From the NCBI GenBank assembly GCA_964245075.1, contig CAXTLC010000090.1, positions 1 to 16,966 of the forward strand: 16,966 nt of DNA, in the 5' to 3' direction. The DNA comes from LMUY01 sp964245075 (GTDB lineage Bacteria > Pseudomonadota > Alphaproteobacteria > Acetobacterales > Acetobacteraceae). Under the pieces are notes generated by a model. That model had not been told where the DNA came from, searched no databases, and saw only the letters and a list, made by a program, of their open reading frames with translations. Made by a program: the position numbers and the translations under genes. Shown here one piece after another: positions 12,129 through 16,966 of the stretch. The number at the start of each line of letters is the position of its first letter. Positions within the stretch are counted from its first letter, which is position 1.

Positions 12129-13012
12129 CACGGTTGCTGCGCCCGCTGCCCAACTGGACCGTGCCCCCTGGATGGAGGCCCACGCCACTGGCCCGTGCGT
12201 CGCTGTGGCTGCACGGCGTCGGTGTGCCGCTGCTGGCGTCGGCGCCGCCGTGGTGGCCCTGGCTGCTGGGGGCGCTGGCGGCCAACCATGCCGTGCTCGC
12301 CGTCGGAATGCGCCCGCGCAGCCAGTGGGCCGGGCGGACGCTCGTGCGGCTGCCCGGCCCCACGGACCGGGTGGCGCTGACCTTCGACGACGGGCCGGAC
12401 CCGGCCGTCACGCCCCGGGTGCTGGACCTGCTCGACGCGCACGGCGCCCGGGCCAGCTTCTTCTGCATCGGCCAACGCGCCGCCGCGCTTCCGGCCCTGG
12501 TGCGGGAGATCGCCCGGCGCGGCCACCGGGTCGAGAACCACACTTGGTCCCACCCCTATGGCTTCGCCGCCATGGGCCCGCGGGCGATGCGGCGGGAGGT
12601 GCGGCTGGCGCAGTCTGCGCTGGCTGACCTGGCCGGCGCCCCGCCGCGTTGGGTGCGCGCCCCCATGGGGCTGCGGAGCCCGCTGCTGGACCCCGTGCTG
12701 GCCGGCGAGGGCCTGTTCCATGCGTCGTGGACCCGGCGGGCCTACGACTCCACCTGCTGCGACCCCCGGCAGGCTGCTGCGCGGCTGACCCGGCATCTGG
12801 CGGGCGGCGACGTGCTGATGATGCACGACGGCTCGACGGCCTGGTCCCGAGGCGGGCGGGCCGTGGCGCTGGACGCGCTGCCAGACGTGCTGCGGGCCGT
12901 CACGGCGGCGGGCCTGCTGGCGGTGGCGCTGCCTGCGCCGGCGGAGGCAGCGGCCAGCCCCGCGCCCGCCGCCACGCCAAGCCGGGCAAGCGCGGCAGGA
13001 AGCCCAGCATGA
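12095..13012 (+). CDS. NodB-domain polysaccharide deacetylase family protein
   Basis: This 305-residue protein of carbohydrate esterase family 4 type has a hydrophobic region at about 35-71, likely a membrane anchor, then the NodB domain. The motifs are VALTFDDGPDP (motif 1, Asp98-Asp99), ENHTWSHPYGF (motif 2 metal ligands His149 and His153), RAPMGLRSP (motif 3, Arg188 and Pro190) and LMMHDGS (His244). The catalytic and zinc-binding positions look complete, so an active N- or O-deacetylase facing the periplasm is plausible; the substrate is unknown. The start ATG 12095 lies inside the end of the membrane-protein gene and follows a G-rich stretch. The frame is open far upstream as a shadow. 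The last 113 bases overlap the oppositely read glycosyltransferase, and the C-terminal 30 residues are low-complexity Ala/Pro/Ser. Confidence 0.85.
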   Translation: MARRVQVGEGLARLLRPLPNWTVPPGWRPTPLARASLWLHGVGVPLLASAPPWWPWLLGALAANHAVLAVGMRPRSQWAGRTLVRLPGPTDRVALTFDDGPDPAVTPRVLDLLDAHGARASFFCIGQRAAALPALVREIARRGHRVENHTWSHPYGFAAMGPRAMRREVRLAQSALADLAGAPPRWVRAPMGLRSPLLDPVLAGEGLFHASWTRRAYDSTCCDPRQAAARLTRHLAGGDVLMMHDGSTAWSRGGRAVALDALPDVLRAVTAAGLLAVALPAPAEAAASPAPAATPSRASAAGSPA

Positions 13013-13751
13013 GCCGGACGTGCATCCAGGTCAGCAGCACGTTGTCCCGCCCGTACTTGAAGTGCGACACCCCGCCCTCCTCCCGTGCGACGTAGCGGAC
13101 GGGGGCGGGCAGGTTGACGGGCGGCACGCCCTGCCAGACCAGGCGCACCGCCGCTTCCGGGTCGAAGTCGAAGCGGCGCATCCCGGACGACCGCGCCATG
13201 GCGGCCAGCAGCGGGGCAATGGGATAAACGCGGAAGCCGCACAGGCTGTCGCCAACGCCGGCCCACAGCGTTTCCAGGTTAGCCCACCAGTTGGATACGC
13301 GGCGGCCCTTGACGCGCAGCGCCGGGGCCTCCGGCCCGAACTGCGGCACGCCAAGGATCACGGCCTCCGGCTGTGCCGCAGAAGCGGCCATGAAGGCCGG
13401 CACCCGGCCGGCCGGGTGCTGCCCGTCCGCGTCCATGACCAGCGCGTGGGTGAAGCCTGCCGCGGCGGCGGCGTTCAATGCGTGGCGCACCGCGGCCCCC
13501 TTGCCGCGGTTGCGCGGCAGCGCCAGCACGCGCAGCCCGTCCGGCCCCGTCCCGGCCGGCTGCATCCCCGCCGATGGCATTTCCGCTGTTCGCAGCCTCG
13601 CCAACGCCTCCGCAGACCCGTCCGTACTGCCGTCCAGCACGACCCAGACCGGCGACCAAGCCGCCATCGCTGCCGCCACGGTGCGGGACAGCAGCGCCGG
13701 GCCGGTGTCGTAGCTGGGGATGATGACCAGGTGCGTGCGCGACGGCGCCAT
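12900..13751 (-). CDS. Family 2 glycosyltransferase (DPM1/DolP-mannose-synthase-like)
   Basis: The 283-residue protein has the GT-A signature of family 2: LVIIPSYDTGPALLSRTV (8-25), the nucleotide-binding VVLDGSTDGS (37-46), LPRNRGKGAAVRHAL (78-92) and the metal-binding VMDADGQHPAG (105-115). The acceptor-side WWANLETLWAGVGDSLCGFRVYP follows. It uses an activated sugar, probably on a lipid acceptor; the sugar is unknown. Single GT2 genes occur in many APE clusters and may act on the lipid-polyene head. The start ATG 13751 is chosen because the fold begins at once; the frame stays open up to 13859 with Pro/Arg-rich codons that look non-coding. It follows the PlsC-type gene by 85 bases. Its Pro-rich tail lies in the convergent overlap with the deacetylase. 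Confidence 0.85.
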   Translation of the reverse strand: MAPSRTHLVIIPSYDTGPALLSRTVAAAMAAWSPVWVVLDGSTDGSAEALARLRTAEMPSAGMQPAGTGPDGLRVLALPRNRGKGAAVRHALNAAAAAGFTHALVMDADGQHPAGRVPAFMAASAAQPEAVILGVPQFGPEAPALRVKGRRVSNWWANLETLWAGVGDSLCGFRVYPIAPLLAAMARSSGMRRFDFDPEAAVRLVWQGVPPVNLPAPVRYVAREEGGVSHFKYGRDNVLLTWMHVRLMLGFLPRLPGLAWRRARGWPLPPPAQAAPPPAGPPP

Positions 13752-13836
13752 GACCGGAGGCAACGCAACAGGGGCGTTCCGGAGGGCGCGGGGCCGGACA
13801 TCGGATGCGGTGCCAGGCGGGACGCCGCTGGAGCCG

Positions 13837-14622
13837 TCACGGCGGGGCGGGGGCGGCAAGCTCGGCGCGGAAGTAGGCGTTCAGCCTTTCGGCGAAGGGA
13901 CCGGCGGTCTCCCCGTCGGTCGGGAAGCGCCGGCCCAGGCGAGCGCCGTAAACCAGCGGCAGCGGCGGCTGGCGCAGCAACGGCCATCCCTTGCGGAGGT
14001 AAGGCGTCGCCATGCTGAGGAACACGGCCTGCACCGGCGCACCGCCCGCCTTGGCCATCAGCGCGAAGCCCGGCATGAAGGGGCCGAGCCTTTCGCCCGC
14101 CGGGGTGCGCGTGCCTTCCGGAAAGATCAGCAGGTTGGACCCGGCGCGCAGCTCAGCCGCCGCCCGGCGCACCAGCGGCAGCGGCGCGTCGTTGCGTATG
14201 AACCCGGCCAGCCGCACCATGCCGCCCAGCATCGGGTTGTTCCACAGGCCCGCCTTGGTCACGCAGACCACGTTGGGCACCTGCGACACGATCAGCACGA
14301 CGTCGAACAGGGTCGGGTGGTTGGGGGCGATCACCAGCCCCCGCGCGTCCCGCAGCGCCGCCAGCGCCGACAGGTCGAAGTGGCAGAAGCCGGTTGACCG
14401 CATCAGCGCCACGCAGAACTGGAACCCGCGGCGCATGATCGCCCGCCCGCACGGCGCGCGCATCCGGCGCGGCAGCGCCACGGCCAGCACGGCACCCGCC
14501 AGGCTGGCCGCAAGGAAACTGACGCCAAGGATGAGCATGACGACGGCGAACGCCACGCGCCCGTGCAGGCCGCGCGACGCAGCGCGGGCCGTCCTGCTTG
14601 CGCCGGGCGTTTGCGTTGGCAT
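13837..14622 (-). CDS. PlsC-type 1-acyl-glycerol-3-phosphate acyltransferase family protein
   Basis: This 261-residue acyltransferase has an N-terminal hydrophobic segment (23-50), the catalytic HX4D as APNHPTLFDVVL (His102, Asp107) and the phosphate-binding LLIFPEGTRTPAG (164-176). In APE clusters such an enzyme is thought to acylate the lipid moiety or transfer the polyene to it; the acceptor is inferred. The start ATG 14622 has GGAGGA about ten bases upstream (near 14633-14638), which fixes it against the much longer open frame upstream. Divergent from the methyltransferase gene, with 216 bases between them. It is the first gene of a two-gene leftward unit with the glycosyltransferase. Confidence 0.85.
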   Translation of the reverse strand: MPTQTPGASRTARAASRGLHGRVAFAVVMLILGVSFLAASLAGAVLAVALPRRMRAPCGRAIMRRGFQFCVALMRSTGFCHFDLSALAALRDARGLVIAPNHPTLFDVVLIVSQVPNVVCVTKAGLWNNPMLGGMVRLAGFIRNDAPLPLVRRAAAELRAGSNLLIFPEGTRTPAGERLGPFMPGFALMAKAGGAPVQAVFLSMATPYLRKGWPLLRQPPLPLVYGARLGRRFPTDGETAGPFAERLNAYFRAELAAPAPP

Positions 14623-14703
14623 GGGGTGCGCGTCCTCCGAAGGCGGCCGGCGCAGACTGCCGGGTTTCCGTGCCGGGCACTGTCCTGCCCAGGGCCGGCT
14701 TGC

Positions 14704-14734
14704 TTGAAAGCTGGACCAAGTTCCAGGGTAGATT
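14704..14734 (+). promoter_or_regulatory. Possible promoter in the PlsC/methyltransferase divergent gap
   Basis: TTGAAA (14704-14709) and TAGATT (14729-14734) are separated by 19 bases, longer than ideal, and lie about 105 bases before the methyltransferase ATG. The gap 14623-14838 is richer in A/T than its surroundings, including GTTTAAATTGG at about 14779. No clear leftward promoter was found. Confidence 0.2.
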
Positions 14735-14838
14735 AGGGTGGCTGCGGCCAACGTCATGAACCCTACCCGGCCAAGCTGTTTAAATTGGCCCGCCTGCCTG
14801 CCTGATGCCTGGCCCCACCTTCCGAGGTTTCCGCGACG

Positions 14839-15636
14839 ATGACCCAGACCGCCTCGCCTCCGCCCGGACCCATACGGCCGCATCCGACCCTGGACAAGCA
14901 TTACAGCGATGACACGCTGCGCCCCGCCTACGTGCGGACCTTGTTCGACGAAACTGCGGTGGACTACGACGGCACCGCCGCTCTGCTCGCCTTCGGGTCG
15001 GGTCCCTGGTACCGGCGCCACGTGCTGAGGCTCGCGGGCCTGCGGCCCGGCATGACGGTCGTGGACGTCGCCGCCGGCACCGGGCAAGTGACGTGCGCCG
15101 CCGCATCCATCGTCGGGAAGGCCGGCGCGGTCCACGGCGTCGAGCCGAGCGCCGGGATGCTGGCCCAGGCCCGCCGCGTCGTGCCTCCCTGGGTGACGCT
15201 GACGCAGGGCGAGGCGGAGGCGCTGCCGGTCCCGGACGCCGCGGCCGATTTCGTCTCGATGGGCTATGCGGTCCGGCACGTGTCGGACCTGGTGAGGGCG
15301 TTCTCGGAGTATCACCGGGTCCTGAAGCCGGGTGGGACGGTGATCGTGATGGAGATCGGGCCGGCTAAGGGCAAGCTAGCGCGGGCGGCGCTGGGCTTCT
15401 GGATCAGCCAGGCCGTGCCGGCGATGCACGCCGTGTTCGGCCGGGGCCAGGGCCGCTACGGCCGGGCCAAGACGCTGATGAGCTACTACCGGGACACGCT
15501 GGACGCCTGCGTGTCGCCCGAGGTCATCGAGGACGCCCTGCGCCGGGCTGGCTTCGCGGACGTGAAATGCACGGTCAGCCTGAGGCTGTTCCGCGAGTAC
15601 ACAGGACGCGCGCCGGGTTGGCACCAGCAGTTGTGA
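14839..15636 (+). CDS. UbiE-like class I SAM-dependent methyltransferase
   Basis: This is a 265-residue methyltransferase. Motif I VVDVAAGTGQ is at 74-83, the acidic residue of motif II in HGVEPSAGML (99-108), post-motif GEAEALPVPDAAADFVSMGY (124-143), and YHRVLKPGGTVIVMEIG (158-174). The arrangement is that of ubiquinone/menaquinone C-methyltransferases. Next to an APE cluster the most likely substrate is the aryl head group, since known APE pigments carry a ring methyl group. A general quinone role is the alternative. The start ATG 14839 is preceded by CGAGGT. It is transcribed away from the PlsC-type gene and is the last intact gene before the IS remnants. Confidence 0.82.
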   Translation: MTQTASPPPGPIRPHPTLDKHYSDDTLRPAYVRTLFDETAVDYDGTAALLAFGSGPWYRRHVLRLAGLRPGMTVVDVAAGTGQVTCAAASIVGKAGAVHGVEPSAGMLAQARRVVPPWVTLTQGEAEALPVPDAAADFVSMGYAVRHVSDLVRAFSEYHRVLKPGGTVIVMEIGPAKGKLARAALGFWISQAVPAMHAVFGRGQGRYGRAKTLMSYYRDTLDACVSPEVIEDALRRAGFADVKCTVSLRLFREYTGRAPGWHQQL

Positions 15637-15918
15637 CCTTCCCAGCGCGGCGCGGGGCAAGGAGATTGGCGGTGAGCAAGGCCGCATCGTCCCCGCGCTG
15701 CTGTCGGACACCAGCGTGTGGGCGGCCGGGTCGGTCAGTTGGTTGAACCGGCGCTGGAGGGTGGCGGCCCATGAGGTCGCTCTGCGGCCTCTTCCTCCAG
15801 GGGATCGCTTCGCGATCGTCTCGGCATGGTGCCGGGTGGTCACGGTGTGCCGCAACAGGTGCAGCCGTGTTGCATGGACCTGGGTTGCGGACGCAACTGC
15901 CCCAGCCCCGGCTGTGGT
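15637..15918. other. Intergenic stretch with hairpin, no supported gene
   Basis: This stretch lies between the methyltransferase and the IS remnants. It contains the perfect hairpin GATCGC-TTC-GCGATC at 15803-15817. Minus-strand ORFs across it have no recognisable motif; some of the sequence next to 15919 may be the untranslated terminal part of the IS5-type element. I could not identify its terminal inverted repeat or a target duplication. Confidence 0.35.
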
Positions 15919-16070
15919 TCAGGCGATGCGGACGGAGATTGGGCGCCCCAGGTCCAGCATGCGGTTGAGGACATGGACGGCGACGTCCGCTTCGGTCGTC
16001 CGGCGCCGGTCCGTGCGCGAGCGCAGGCCGTCACCGATCACCTGCTTGAACCTGCCGACGGCCGCCTCGG
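15919..16070 (-). pseudogene. C-terminal fragment of an IS5-family transposase
   Basis: Reading leftward, AEAAVGRFKQVIGDGLRSRT, then TEADVAVHVLNRMLDLGRPI and SVRIA followed by TGA 15919-15921, is the C-terminal end of an IS5-family DDE transposase (the RYKxIIG...LNRMLxLGRP pattern). The Glu of the DDE triad belongs to a helix near this part, but the two Asp regions are absent because everything upstream is IS701-type sequence. About 50 residues remain, so it cannot be functional. The junction with the IS701 remnant is near 16067-16076, where CTGCCGAGGC fits both parents. Confidence 0.7.
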
Positions 16071-16307
16071 CAGGTGCCGGTTGTTGCCCCACACGGCGCC
16101 ATCGGCCCCGGACACGGACGGCGGCAAAGCGGGCCTGGAGCTTGCCCTTGGTGCCTTGGCGCCAGGTCACCTGTCGCCAGGGCAGCGCCGCCAGCACGTC
16201 CTCGGCCGCTTGCGGTTCCTGGTCCGGCGCCAGCTTGCGCTTGCGCCCCACAGGAGGCACGAGGTGGACGTTCTTGCCATAAACCTTCTGGTTGCGGGCA
16301 ATGCCGA

Positions 16308-16362
16308 CCCCCTCCGTTGCCATTCCAACCGCTACGCGGCTGGAACCTTGGGCAGCTTCGCC
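16308..16362. repeat. Small palindromic insert in the IS701 remnant, copy 1
   Basis: About 50 bases interrupt the transposase between LRWA and VGIARNQ. On the plus strand the core is TTCCAACCGC-TAC-GCGGCTGGAA, a stem with 9 of 10 pairs, flanked by CCCCTCCGTTGCCA. The flank and stem ends match copy 2 closely. The edges are approximate because they are inferred from where transposase homology resumes. Confidence 0.6.
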
Positions 16363-16740
16363 CAGCGCAGCCCGCGCTCGTCCAAGGCATGCCGGAACGC
16401 GGCACTAGTGCCGTAGCACGCAGCCGAACCGCATGCCTGCGGCTACCACCCGGTCCAGCTCGGCCAGCGCGATCTCGCCCTTGCTCCGTGGCACACCGTC
16501 TGCCGTTTCCGCTTCCGGCACGCCCGCCCGGGCGCAACGCTCCGGGTCGGCCACCCACTCGTCGGGCAGGAACAGGCGCAAGGCCACCGGCACCGGCACC
16601 TCGCCCTGCGCCAGGGTGAGCAGCACCAGCGACTGGCAGTTCGCCTTCTTGCCCAACTGGACGCAATACTGCCGCGCCACGCCCACGGACAGCGTGCCCG
16701 TCTTGGGCAGCGCGGTATCATCGATCACCAGGTATGCGGC

Positions 16741-16795
16741 CTTGCTCCTCCGCTGGCATTCCACGCGCTGCCGCGCGCGAACCCTTTGCTCCCTC
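16741..16795. repeat. Small palindromic insert in the IS701 remnant, copy 2
   Basis: About 55 bases separate LVGG from AYLVIDD of the transposase. On the plus strand the sequence has CTCCTCCGCTGGCATTCCA, then GCGCTGCCGCGCGC and GAACC. The ends TTCC/GAA and the CTCCG-TGGCATTCCA flank align with copy 1, while the inner stem differs but keeps pairing, as expected for REP-like elements. A short duplication (GCGGAGG-GCAA) marks its edges. Confidence 0.6.
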
Positions 16796-16966
16796 CGCCT
16801 ACCAGCCGGTCGGCTTCCCGGGCCAGCACCGTCCACAGTGGGGCGTCGTTCCAGGCTGGGCTGGCCACAAAGTGCTGTATCTGGTCGTGCCCGCCAAGGC
16901 CCAGATGCTCGGCTATCGGCTGCACGCTCTTGCGCGCGCTGGGACCCAGCAGGCCGTGCATATACA

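Larger units (their letters stand above)
16071..16966 (-). pseudogene. Degraded IS701-family transposase, 5' end outside window
   Basis: Leftward from the right edge, frames must be joined: MHGLLGPSARKSVQPIAEHL to READRLVGG (16961 to about 16796), then AYLVIDDTALPKTGTLSVGV to AAGMRFGCVL (about 16740 to 16413), then SAAFRHALDERGLRWA, and after an insert VGIARNQKVYGK to QARFAAVRV and GNNRHLP (about 16310 to 16071). The first catalytic Asp (VIDDTALPK) is present. The following ADAGYG-type motif is lost in a deletion of about 14 bases that puts TAG 16405-16407 in frame. The last third with the catalytic Glu is replaced by the IS5-type tail. Two palindromic inserts interrupt it. The element is dead. 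Confidence 0.8.

Noticed and set aside
13752..13859. N-terminal extension of the glycosyltransferase
   Set aside because: The added residues are Pro/Arg/Gly-rich and precede the point where the GT-A fold normally begins.
15376..15855. 159-codon minus-strand ORF over the methyltransferase end
   Set aside because: Half of it is antisense to a clear methyltransferase, and the rest has no recognisable motif.
1..16966. CRISPR array, tRNA or rRNA genes
   Set aside because: No regularly spaced short repeats, cloverleaf-like sequence with a CCA-type end, or ribosomal RNA core sequence was seen on reading both strands; a covariance-model scan would be decisive.

Overview
The window reads as the genome of a very GC-rich alphaproteobacterium, most likely an acetic-acid-bacterium relative (Acetobacteraceae such as Roseomonas-like genera). 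This is an inference from base composition, the style of the intergenic repeats and the IS families, not from a marker gene. Positions 9242-9341 are exactly 100 N, so this is a scaffold with one unresolved gap.

Left flank (1-1486): the end of an unrecognised gene, a small exported-protein gene broken by two frameshifts, a decayed antitoxin, and a still-open RelE/ParE-type toxin whose start codon lies at the centre of a perfect 30-bp palindrome. This part looks like decaying accessory DNA.

Core (1487-15636): an aryl polyene (APE/xanthomonadin-type pigment) biosynthesis and export cluster. A leftward operon starts at a divergent promoter near 11340 and carries, in transcription order, acyl carrier protein, aryl/acyl-ACP ligase (ApeH-like), hotdog dehydratase (ApeI-like, interrupted by the N gap), LpxL-type acyltransferase, LolA-like carrier, MMPL/RND exporter, ketosynthase (ApeO-like), chain-length factor (ApeC-like), second hotdog dehydratase (ApeP-like) and ketoreductase (ApeQ/FabG-like). 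Rightward from the same region run a COG4648-type membrane protein and a NodB-type polysaccharide deacetylase. These converge with and overlap a leftward family 2 glycosyltransferase, which follows a PlsC-type acyltransferase. A UbiE-like methyltransferase is read rightward from 14839.

How it fits together: the ligase loads an aromatic starter on the ACP. The KS-CLF pair extends it, and the ketoreductase and the ApeI/ApeP dehydratase pair turn each added unit into a conjugated double bond. The methyltransferase probably decorates the aryl head. The acyltransferases, glycosyltransferase, LolA-like protein and MMPL exporter probably attach the polyene to a lipid and move it to the outer membrane. 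The second ACP, the ApeR-type ketosynthase, the DUF3261 lipoprotein and a starter-making lyase seen in many APE clusters are not in this window.

Three copies of a ~100-bp quasi-palindromic repeat sit in the operon's only sizeable gaps. One supplies the apparent start codon of the exporter, and another supplies a 13-codon leader ORF ending one base before the ketosynthase start.

Right flank (15637-16966): a dead IS graveyard. The C-terminal end of an IS5-family transposase is joined directly to an IS701-family transposase that has lost a catalytic region and carries two related ~50-bp palindromic inserts. I saw no tRNA, rRNA, CRISPR array or convincing riboswitch.
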